From Balneolales bacterium (GTDB lineage Bacteria > Bacteroidota > Rhodothermia > Balneolales > Natronogracilivirgulaceae), in contig SKNL01000243.1 of NCBI GenBank assembly GCA_007120555.1, positions 1 to 9,146 on the forward strand: a stretch of 9,146 nt of DNA. Reading direction: 5' to 3'. The notes beneath the pieces are model-generated. The model was not told where the DNA came from. It was given only the letters and a program-made list of their open reading frames with translations, and did no database searches. Shown here one piece after another: positions 1 through 6,639 of the stretch. Position 1 is the stretch's first letter; each line of letters opens with the position of its first letter. The translations under genes were made by a program, and so were the position numbers.

Positions 1-54
1 AAGTCCGCATCGCCCGAGCAAGCCGTTACCCATAACACCACGAACTCCGTTTGA
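1..54 (+). CDS. C-terminal end of an upstream gene (partial)
   Basis: Frame 1 is open from the window edge to a TGA at 52-54 and encodes 17 residues (ending TTNSV). Its stop shares one base with the ATG at 54, the TGATG junction typical of translationally coupled genes. Exporters like the one that follows are often encoded as pairs of half-transporters, so this may be the tail of the partner subunit. That is inference, because 17 residues cannot identify a family. Confidence 0.35.
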   Translation, partial: KSASPEQAVTHNTTNSV

Positions 55-1865
55 TGACTTCGACCGCTTCTGACAAGCGTTCCGATAAAAACCAAACTGC
101 AGCAGGTAAAGCCGTCGACACGTATCTGATCCGACGGCTTTATTTCTTTTTGGCACCATACAAGTGGTTTCTGCTCCTGGCTCTTTTTCTTACGCTGGGA
201 GGCGCCTTTCTGGGACCATTGCGTCCCTATCTCATCCAGATAGCCGTAGATGACCATATCGCCCAGGGTGATGTTCCCGGGCTGGGCAGGATCATGCTGT
301 TTTTTACGGGGGTACTCCTGCTGGAAACGGTTATCCTGATCGGAAACACCTACCTGATGCGCTGGATCGGCCAGGGTGCGCTGTTCCGTCTCAGGGAAGC
401 CCTGTTCACCAAGATCCAAAGCCTGCACGTCCAGTTTTTCGATAAGAATCCCATCGGAAGACTGATTACCCGCACTACCAGTGATATCGAAGCGCTAAGC
501 GACCTGCTCTCCTCCGGCGTGGTCAATATCATCGGAGACCTGTTCCGGATCATTTTCATTATCGGATTCATGCTCTCCATGAGCTGGGAGCTTTCACTGG
601 TCAGTTTGAGCGTGCTGCCCATTCTGATCTATGCCACCTTCTGGTTCAAAGCCAGGGTTCGCGTCGCATTCCTGAACGTGCGCGACCAGATAGCCCGACT
701 GCACTCCTTCGTGCAGGAGCATATCGGTGGTATGAGCATCGTGCAGCTTTTCGGCCGTGAAAAAAAAGAAGCAGAAAAATTTGAACGGATCAACAAGGAA
801 CATGCCGACGCCCATATCAAAACCATCTTTTATTTCGCCATTTTCTGGCCTGCTGTTGAAGTAATTGCTTCACTGGCAATGGCCCTGGTTATCTGGTATG
901 GTGGCGCCCAGGCACTGGCCGGACAGGTTACTTTCGGGGTCTTGCTTGCATTCATCCAGTATGTCCGGCAGTTTTTTGTGCCCATCCGGGACCTTTCTGA
1001 AAAATTCAATACGCTCCAAAGCGCCCTTGCATCCTCCGAACGCATTTTCGGGGTGCTGGATACGCCGGACGAATTACCGGAAAAGGCAGACGCGAAAAAG
1101 CCGGAGCGAATGGAAGGGTACGTACGTTTCGAGAACGTCACTTTCCGTTATAATGCCGGTGAGCAGGAAGTGCTGCGCGAAGCCAGTTTTGAAGTAAAAC
1201 CCGGAGAAATTGTCGCCATCGTAGGCGCTACAGGTGCCGGAAAAACGACCATCATCAACCTCCTGCTTCGTTTTTACGATGTCAGTTCCGGCAGGATCAT
1301 CGTCGACGGAATTGACATCCGGGAGATGAAACAATCAACGCTCAGATCCTATTTCGGCCTTGTACTGCAGGACAACCTGCTTTTTGCCGGGACCATTATG
1401 GATAATATTACACTTGGCAATGAGGATATTTCCAGGGAGCATGTGCAGCGCACGGCCACAATGGTGCAGGCGGACCGCTTCATCAAAAAACTGCCCGGCG
1501 GGTACATGCACAGGATCACGGAACGAGGGACGTCGCTGTCGATGGGCCAGAGGCAGCTCATCTGCTTTGTGAGAGCCCTGGTTTATGACCCCGCCATTCT
1601 CATTCTGGATGAGGCTACTTCCAACGTGGATTCCGAAACCGAATATCTTGTCTCCAAAGCACTTGAGACCATGATGAAAGGACGAACATCACTTGTGATA
1701 GCTCACCGGCTGTCCACCATTCAGCATGCCGATAAAATCCTGGTCATGCACAAGGGCCGGATCCGTGAAACCGGTACGCACCAGGAGCTACTGACGCATA
1801 AAGACGGCATCTACCGACGGCTTTATGAACTTCAGTATCGCGACCAGACCAAGCCTGCCGTTTAG
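54..1865 (+). CDS. ABC exporter half-transporter, fused membrane and ATPase domains
   Basis: The 603-residue protein is a type IV (B-family) ABC exporter half-transporter acting in the cytoplasmic membrane. The N-terminal domain has about six hydrophobic helices (roughly residues 36-58, 79-100, 157-176, 180-198, 258-284 and 292-310). The C-terminal ATPase domain is complete: Walker A GATGAGKT at 391-398, Q-loop glutamine 439, signature LSMGQ at 495-499, Walker B ILILDE with catalytic Glu520, D-loop SNVD, and H-loop His551. The signature has Met where LSGGQ has Gly, a tolerated variation. All catalytic residues are present, so this looks like the active half if it works as a heterodimer with a product of the gene upstream. 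The ATG at 54 is preferred over the adjacent TTG at 51; an in-frame stop lies at 33-35. There is no Shine-Dalgarno sequence. The substrate cannot be told; the family includes multidrug and lipid exporters such as YheH/MdlB and MsbA-like proteins. Confidence 0.93.
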   Translation: MTSTASDKRSDKNQTAAGKAVDTYLIRRLYFFLAPYKWFLLLALFLTLGGAFLGPLRPYLIQIAVDDHIAQGDVPGLGRIMLFFTGVLLLETVILIGNTYLMRWIGQGALFRLREALFTKIQSLHVQFFDKNPIGRLITRTTSDIEALSDLLSSGVVNIIGDLFRIIFIIGFMLSMSWELSLVSLSVLPILIYATFWFKARVRVAFLNVRDQIARLHSFVQEHIGGMSIVQLFGREKKEAEKFERINKEHADAHIKTIFYFAIFWPAVEVIASLAMALVIWYGGAQALAGQVTFGVLLAFIQYVRQFFVPIRDLSEKFNTLQSALASSERIFGVLDTPDELPEKADAKKPERMEGYVRFENVTFRYNAGEQEVLREASFEVKPGEIVAIVGATGAGKTTIINLLLRFYDVSSGRIIVDGIDIREMKQSTLRSYFGLVLQDNLLFAGTIMDNITLGNEDISREHVQRTATMVQADRFIKKLPGGYMHRITERGTSLSMGQRQLICFVRALVYDPAILILDEATSNVDSETEYLVSKALETMMKGRTSLVIAHRLSTIQHADKILVMHKGRIRETGTHQELLTHKDGIYRRLYELQYRDQTKPAV

Positions 1866-1876
1866 TGCTGCCGTTG

Positions 1877-2692
1877 TCATGAGGTTACAGAGATGACGTA
1901 TTCAATCACATCATCGGGCGTATCGGGCGGAAGGCAGAAAAAACGATTGCAGTATATCTCTCCGTCATTGTACTGTGCTGCTTCTCCATGCTGCAGGATG
2001 CGTGTCTGAAAGCCGGCAGACTCCATTATGGCCGCAGGAGCCGCGATATCCCAGTACGCTGTCGGACGAAAACTGATAAAGCCGGAACTGGGACCGCTCA
2101 GTGGACCGATGATATTGTGAGCAGCATTGGATGTGCGCCGTACGGGGAGATGCGCAATGGACTCCAGGCGATCCCTTAGCACCGGATTTGCTCCCTTGAC
2201 CACAAGCGGCATCTGGTGCCTCCAGCTGATGGTCTGATGGATTTCCCGAAACTCACCGGGGGAGGTATAGAGCCGCGCTCGCATATAACTGTTGCCGTAA
2301 AGCACACAGTTTCTCTCTGGCTGGTATAATACTCCAAAACTGGGTTTGCCATCAATACACAGACTGATAAGCACGAAATAGTTGGCAGATCCCTCAATAA
2401 ACTTGCTTGTTCCGTCAATAGGGTCGACATACCAGACCGCTGATGAGTTTGGTTCATAACTGTGGGATGTCTCATCCTCCTCGCTCACAACGGGTTCACC
2501 CGGGAAGGCCTTGTTGAGGAGTTCCATCCAGTAGTCGTTCATCTGCCGGTCGGTGTCGGTCACTTTGGATCCGTCATGCTTCATGCTGACCTGAAAACTG
2601 CGGTTATGCTGCTGAAGCCTGAGCTTTCGGCCGGCTTCCTCAAGAAGGGGATAAAGCCAACGAAACCGTAAGTTGAATTCCTTTTCTGTCAT
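1877..2692 (-). CDS. Inositol-monophosphatase-family phosphatase (CysQ/HisN-like)
   Basis: The 271-residue protein belongs to the Mg2+-dependent, Li+-sensitive phosphatase superfamily (inositol monophosphatase, CysQ, HisN, FBPase). Visible motifs are KHDGSKVTDTD (residues 38-48), the metal-binding SEED at 70-73, the diagnostic DPIDGT at 90-95, and WDIAA at 214-218, whose Asp215 is the usual third-metal ligand. Length fits the family. Likely substrates are 3'(2'),5'-bisphosphonucleotides (PAP, as for CysQ) or another sugar or inositol phosphate; the sequence does not decide, so no symbol is given. The C-terminal motif reads WDIAAP instead of the common WDxAAG. The gene converges on the ABC transporter gene with only 11 nt between stops and is divergent from the small gene at 2807. 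The ATG at 2690-2692 lacks a Shine-Dalgarno sequence but gives the expected N-terminus. Confidence 0.85.
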   Translation of the reverse strand: MTEKEFNLRFRWLYPLLEEAGRKLRLQQHNRSFQVSMKHDGSKVTDTDRQMNDYWMELLNKAFPGEPVVSEEDETSHSYEPNSSAVWYVDPIDGTSKFIEGSANYFVLISLCIDGKPSFGVLYQPERNCVLYGNSYMRARLYTSPGEFREIHQTISWRHQMPLVVKGANPVLRDRLESIAHLPVRRTSNAAHNIIGPLSGPSSGFISFRPTAYWDIAAPAAIMESAGFQTRILQHGEAAQYNDGEIYCNRFFCLPPDTPDDVIEYVISVTS

Positions 2693-2806
2693 TCCGGATT
2701 GAAGCGTTTTATGAAGTAATCATTCTGTTTCCTGTGCAGGATTTTTTATATCTTCCCGAGGTCACACTATCTCCGTTCACAATATCCACCATTACAAAAT
2801 CTCACC

Positions 2807-3049
2807 ATGGAAGATGTCAAGACCGGTACGGCAGCGAAAATAGAAAAAAATGCCGAATATTATGACGACGGGTACAAGGATATTATTGAAAAACTGCACG
2901 AAGAAAAAGAGCGCCTGGAAAAGGATCTTCGTCAGGAATACCGGAATGCCAGAAAATATGTGCGCTCACATCCGGAAGAGGGGCTGGCATATGCTTTTCT
3001 CGGCGGAGTATTGGCAGGGGTCATCCTGACCAAAATGTTATCACGCTGA
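2807..3049 (+). CDS. Small membrane-anchored helical protein, DUF883 (ElaB/YqjD)-like
   Basis: This 80-residue protein has a highly charged, Glu/Lys/Arg-rich stretch predicted to be a helix or coiled coil (about residues 10-52). One hydrophobic C-terminal segment follows (about 58-77, rich in Gly, Ala, Leu and Val), and the protein ends in a basic SR tail. The order of charged helix, a short 'VRSHPEEG' linker, then a glycine-containing membrane helix matches the DUF883 layout. In E. coli the DUF883 proteins ElaB and YqjD are inner-membrane, ribosome-associated stationary-phase proteins. Transfer of that role here is inference. It stands alone, divergent from the phosphatase gene, with 156 nt before prfB. 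No clear Shine-Dalgarno sequence is present. Composition and the coherent layout argue for a real gene despite its size. Confidence 0.75.
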   Translation: MEDVKTGTAAKIEKNAEYYDDGYKDIIEKLHEEKERLEKDLRQEYRNARKYVRSHPEEGLAYAFLGGVLAGVILTKMLSR

Positions 3050-3205
3050 ACGGGTAAATCGATCGTTATTTCAATATTTTGTACCATCCAGTCGTTTTAT
3101 ATAACAGCATCATAACGGATGAGCCGTGCATGGATGCTTATTCGCGCTTCACGCCTTGTTGCCTGCGGATATGTGCAACACCCACCTTTTAATTATCAGT
3201 GACAT

Positions 3206-4322
3206 ATGTCGGATCTTAAATACACGAATGAACAGGTAAACGACCTTCTGCAGCGCGTGGATGCGCTGAGGAGGTATCTTTGACTACGACAAGCGCAAGG
3301 AGAGAATAGGAGAACTTGAATTTCAGGCGCAGCAGCCGGATTTCTGGAATGATGCTGACAAAGCCCAGAAGCTGATGCAGGACCTGAACCATGAAAAATC
3401 ATGGGTATCGCAGTGGGACAAGCTCGATGAACGGCGCCAGAATATCATCCTTTTCCGGGAGATAATGGACGAAGGGGACGACGTGACGGACGAGCTCAAC
3501 GAGGAAGTGGCAGAGCTGAAAAAGGAAGTCGAAGATCTTGAGTTCAAGAACATGCTGGACCAACCGGATGACCGGCGCGACGCACTGCTGACCATCAATC
3601 CCGGTGCCGGTGGTACGGAAAGCCAGGACTGGGCGGAAATGCTGTACCGCATGTATATCCGCTGGGCCAGTGACAGTGGCATGGATGCCACAGTGCTCGA
3701 ATACCAGCACGGTGAAGTTGCAGGAATCAAAAGTGCGACTATCGAAATCAAAGGAAATTTCGCTTACGGTTATCTGAAGGCAGAAAACGGTGTACACCGC
3801 CTGGTGCGCATCTCGCCTTTCGACAGCAACGCCCGCCGCCATACCTCCTTCTGCTCCGTGTTCGTAACCCCGCTGATCGATAACACAATAGAAATCGACC
3901 TCAATCCCGATGACATCGAAATGCAACGCTTTCATGCCGGTGGAAAAGGAGGGCAGAACGTGAACAAGGTCGAGACCGGTGTACGGCTGATCTGGACCGG
4001 AGAACTTTCCAACGGCAAAGAGGAACGGGTGGTGGCCGAATGCCAGCAGGAAAGGTCGCAGCTCCAGAACCGTGAGAAAGCCCTGGTCATGCTGAAATCC
4101 CGTGTTTACGATCTCGAAAAGCGAATCAAGGAAGAGCAGAAAAACAAACTTGAAAGCTCCAAAATGAAGAATGAATGGGGCTCCCAGATCCGATCATACG
4201 TCTTCCATCCCTACAATATGGTCAAAGACCACCGTACCGGGCACGAAACTTCGAATGTCGATGCCGTAATGGACGGAAATATCGACGAATTTATCAAAGC
4301 CTACCTGATGTCTGATGTCTGA
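3206..4322 (+). CDS. prfB: Peptide chain release factor 2 (programmed +1 frameshift)
   Basis: RF2 recognises UGA and UAA stop codons in the ribosomal A site and triggers peptidyl-tRNA hydrolysis. Translation starts at ATG 3206; an in-frame TGA at 3200-3202 rules out an earlier start. After 25 codons it meets an in-frame TGA at 3281-3283. A +1 shift on CTT (3278-3280) resumes at GAC 3282 and runs to TGA 4320-4322, giving about 371 residues, close to E. coli RF2. The junction reads LRRYL-DYDKR, then the conserved PDFWND. The RF2-specific stop-reading tripeptide SPF falls at about 203-205 and the catalytic GGQ at about 248-250 (AGGKGGQNVNKVE). SPF, rather than PxT, separates it from RF1. A gene finder without frameshift handling would call only 3375-4322. 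The stop overlaps nadB by 8 nt, indicating co-transcription and probable coupling. Confidence 0.97.
3269..3284 (+). promoter_or_regulatory. prfB: prfB programmed +1 frameshift site
   Basis: The site has an internal Shine-Dalgarno-like AGGAGG (3269-3274), a TAT spacer, the slippery CTT (3278-3280), and the in-frame stop TGA with following C (3281-3284). The spacing equals the E. coli element (AGGGGG-TAT-CTT-TGA-C). By established mechanism, low RF2 slows termination at the weak UGAC, and the rRNA pairing plus CUU slippage to UUU then yields full-length RF2. This gives autoregulation. The reading frame is restored exactly at the conserved DYD. Confidence 0.96.
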
Positions 4323-5901
4323 AAAGTATGATTTTCTTGTCATAGGAAGCGGTGGCGCGGGACTCTCGTTCGCACTCCGGGTTGCAAGATTCGGTTCGGT
4401 TGCCATAATCACGAAAAAGGATTCCGCCGAATCCAATACAAACTACGCCCAGGGCGGACTTGCCAGTGTGATTGCCGGCCAGGACAGATTTGAAGATCAT
4501 ATTAATGATACGGTCAATGCCGGTGCGGGACTCTGCGATCCGGCTATTGTCGAAATGGTAGTGCGCGACGGCCCATCCGTGGTGCGGGAGCTGCTGGCCT
4601 GGGGCGCCCGTTTTTCCACGAAAAACGGACAGCTGGACCTTGGCAGGGAAGGCGGACACTCCCACAACCGCATTGTCCACGCCGCCGACCGCACCGGAAA
4701 AGAGATCGAACAGACCCTGCTGGGAGCGATTGCCCGACATCCGGATATCCATGTTTTTGAACACCATTTCGCTCTCGAACTGATCACCGAGCACCATATG
4801 GGAAGAAAGGTTACCAGGGCCAATGACGACATCCACTGCTATGGCGCCTATATCTTTGATACCCGCTTTGACAAGGTGGAAACTGTTCTTGCAAAAGCGA
4901 CACTGATTGCCACCGGCGGTGTGGGAGAAGTCTACCTCCATTCCACAAACCCTTCCATTGCCACCGGTGACGGCATTGCCATGGCATACCGCGCCAAGGC
5001 GCGTGTCGCAAATATGGAATTCATGCAATTCCACCCCACCACGCTGAACATTCCGGAGGCCAATTCTTTCCTTATTTCAGAGGCTGTCCGGGGAAAAGGC
5101 GGGATTCTGCGGGACAGGAACGGGTACGCCTTCATGGCTGATTACGACGATCGCGCCGAACTGGCACCCAGGGATATCGTGGCACGCTCCATTGACGACT
5201 ATCTCAAAAAATCCGGGGATGAGACAGTGTACCTGGATGTCACACACATAGATAGCAATGTGCTTTCCGAAAGCTTCCCGCACATTATGGCAACGTGCCG
5301 TTCGTATGGTGTTGATATCACCAGAGAGTGGATCCCCGTGGTGCCTGCCGCCCATTATCTCTGCGGCGGTGTACTGACGGACCGCGACGGCCTGACATCC
5401 ATCCATGGCCTGTTTTGTGCCGGTGAAGCGGCATGCACCGGTCTGCACGGAGCAAATCGCCTGGCTTCCAACAGCCTGCTGGAGGCTATGGTGTTCTCCA
5501 AACGTGCTGCAGAAAAATCCGTTGCGTGCATTCGCACCCGGGATTGGATAACCGGTGTGCCTGAATGGGATGACAGCGGCACAGTCAATGCCGAGGAGGC
5601 CATCCTTGTCCACCATAACAAACAAGAGCTGCAACAGGTTATGTGGAACTATGTGGGAATTGTTCGAAGTGATCTGCGGTTGGCTCGGGCATTCCGCCGC
5701 ACACATTTGCTCTATGAGGAAACAGAGGGATTCTACCAGAGAACCCGTATAAGCGTGGCACAGTGCGAACTGCGGAATCTTATTGCGAATGCCTACATCA
5801 TCATCCGGTCGGCCATGAGCCGAAAGGAAAGCCGCGGATTGCATTACACGACAGACTATCCCCGGCAAATGGAGGATGCGCGGCACGATACCATCATCTG
5901 A
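4315..5901 (+). CDS. nadB: L-aspartate oxidase
   Basis: This flavoenzyme oxidises L-aspartate to iminoaspartate, the first step of de novo NAD synthesis in the cytoplasm; NadA then makes quinolinate. The 528-residue protein (E. coli 540) opens with the FAD-binding GSGGAGL near residues 12-18. The family blocks follow in order: NTNYAQGGLA, GREGGHSHNR (Glu112), ATGGVGEVY, MEFMQFHPT (His240), APRDIVAR (Arg286), HYLCGGV, and GANRLASNSLLEA (Arg382). The His, Arg and Glu residues match the substrate-binding and catalytic positions of E. coli NadB. This motif set, including the missing flavin-linkage His, favours aspartate oxidase over succinate dehydrogenase or fumarate reductase flavoproteins. The ATG lies inside the end of prfB, 8 nt before its stop ends, with no Shine-Dalgarno sequence, which suggests translational coupling. 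nadA and nadC are not in the window. Confidence 0.96.
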   Translation: MSEKYDFLVIGSGGAGLSFALRVARFGSVAIITKKDSAESNTNYAQGGLASVIAGQDRFEDHINDTVNAGAGLCDPAIVEMVVRDGPSVVRELLAWGARFSTKNGQLDLGREGGHSHNRIVHAADRTGKEIEQTLLGAIARHPDIHVFEHHFALELITEHHMGRKVTRANDDIHCYGAYIFDTRFDKVETVLAKATLIATGGVGEVYLHSTNPSIATGDGIAMAYRAKARVANMEFMQFHPTTLNIPEANSFLISEAVRGKGGILRDRNGYAFMADYDDRAELAPRDIVARSIDDYLKKSGDETVYLDVTHIDSNVLSESFPHIMATCRSYGVDITREWIPVVPAAHYLCGGVLTDRDGLTSIHGLFCAGEAACTGLHGANRLASNSLLEAMVFSKRAAEKSVACIRTRDWITGVPEWDDSGTVNAEEAILVHHNKQELQQVMWNYVGIVRSDLRLARAFRRTHLLYEETEGFYQRTRISVAQCELRNLIANAYIIIRSAMSRKESRGLHYTTDYPRQMEDARHDTII

Positions 5902-5927
5902 TCCGGATCTCAGTTATTTTTTTAATC

Positions 5928-6008
5928 ATGGATAAGCAGGATCATCCACCATTAAAGCCCAGGCAATCGTATCGCCATAGAAAGCCCTGGCAATCATATC
6001 CGCCATAA
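5928..6008 (+). CDS. Candidate 26-residue ORF upstream of coaE
   Basis: ATG 5928 opens a 26-codon frame ending in TAA at 6006-6008, six bases before the coaE start and in the same frame as coaE. The product is rich in Pro, Arg, Gln and Tyr. Its second half holds two related 9-residue units (KPRQSY and KPWQSY cores) made by a 27-nt tandem repeat. It resembles no family I know. It could be a leader peptide, a small cationic protein, a relic of an N-terminal extension of coaE cut off by one stop codon, or chance. An AT-rich stretch precedes the ATG, and no Shine-Dalgarno sequence is seen. Confidence 0.3.
   Translation: MDKQDHPPLKPRQSYRHRKPWQSYPP
5954..6007 (+). repeat. 27-nt tandem repeat, two copies
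   Basis: Copy 1 (5954-5979) and copy 2 (5981-6007) share the cores AAAGCCC, GGCAATC and GCCATA. They differ at two substitutions and one inserted C. The period is 27 nt, a multiple of three, so the candidate ORF keeps its frame. The array fills the 113-nt gap between nadB and coaE and ends 7 nt before the coaE ATG. Confidence 0.85.
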
Positions 6009-6014
6009 AAAGTC

Positions 6015-6620
6015 ATGTTGCATATCGGTGTTACGGGAGGAATCGGAAGCGGCAAATCCACTTTTCTGCAGGTGTGGGAACGCCTTGGCGTACCGGTAGT
6101 CTACGCCGACGAACTGGCCAAGCAACTGATGGTCACCGATGATAGTCTGAAAAAAAAGATTACGGAAACATTCGGCGAACGGTCATACCGGCAGGACGGA
6201 TCCCTCAACCGGGAGTACCTCGCCAAAGCCGCTTTTGAAGCCGGCCGCGTGGAAGAACTGAACCGCATGGTTCATCCCGCTGTCTTCAGGGAACTGGAAA
6301 ACAGAAAACGGAAAGCACAGGAGGATGGGGCTCCGCTTTTTGCCCACGAATCAGCTCTTTTGCTGACATCAGAAAAAGCCGCGGAATGCGATGTCGTTGT
6401 TCTGGTGGCCTGTCCCCAAGAGGAGAGGATACGGCGCGTGACAAAACGGGACGCATCCAGCCCTGAGGAGGTTAAAAGCCGCATCAGGATGCAGCCCGAA
6501 TTTGACCGTCTGTCCGATAAGGCCGATATTGTGGTACACAATGCAGACACACCCGGCTCACTTGAAAAGAAGGCCGAAATACTGTACGGGGAGCTGGTAA
6601 AACGATCTGAAAAACTCTGA
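6015..6620 (+). CDS. coaE: Dephospho-CoA kinase
   Basis: CoaE phosphorylates the ribose 3'-hydroxyl of dephospho-CoA with ATP, the last step of coenzyme A synthesis. The 201-residue protein starts LHIGVTGGIGSGKST, with the P-loop GGIGSGKS at 8-15. Asp32 (in YADELA) sits at the conserved DAD position near the substrate. MVHPAV (85-90), ESALL (112-116), CPQEERIRRVTKRD (133-146, the lid region) and RIRMQ followed by ADIVVHN (170-176) are all family landmarks. Length is normal for bacterial CoaE. The next gene starts 19 nt after the stop, so the two are probably in one operon. No Shine-Dalgarno sequence precedes ATG 6015; the start is fixed by the P-loop lying right at the N-terminus, as usual. 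Confidence 0.95.
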   Translation: MLHIGVTGGIGSGKSTFLQVWERLGVPVVYADELAKQLMVTDDSLKKKITETFGERSYRQDGSLNREYLAKAAFEAGRVEELNRMVHPAVFRELENRKRKAQEDGAPLFAHESALLLTSEKAAECDVVVLVACPQEERIRRVTKRDASSPEEVKSRIRMQPEFDRLSDKADIVVHNADTPGSLEKKAEILYGELVKRSEKL

Positions 6621-6630
6621 TTCATCCAAC

Positions 6631-6636
6631 GAGGAG
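6631..6636 (+). promoter_or_regulatory. fbp: Strong Shine-Dalgarno sequence of fbp
   Basis: GAGGAG lies only 3 nt before ATG 6640. It is the only strong Shine-Dalgarno match directly before a start in this window; the other starts lack one. The spacing is shorter than the usual 5-9 nt. Confidence 0.6.
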
Positions 6637-6639
6637 CTC

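Noticed and set aside
1542..1550. Met in the ABC signature (LSMGQ) as a sign of a dead ATPase site
   Set aside because: This position varies in active half-transporters, and the Walker A lysine, Walker B glutamate, Q-loop and H-loop are all intact.
3079..3105. Possible prfB promoter (TTGTAC, then TATATA/TATAAC)
   Set aside because: The spacing is only 13-15 nt and the match to either the sigma-70 or Bacteroidota consensus is poor. The 156-nt gap probably contains a promoter, but I cannot place it.
5077..5886. Long minus-strand ORF (269 codons) inside nadB
   Set aside because: It is fully antisense to a complete, motif-rich nadB and has no recognisable domain. The same holds for the long antisense frames at 4294-5034 and 3399-3935.
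5898..5923. Possible terminator over the nadB stop (palindrome GATCCGGATC and a T7 run)
   Set aside because: The usable stem is only about 4 bp (CTGA with TCAG) with a gap before the T run. That is too weak to call, although it could reduce transcription into coaE.
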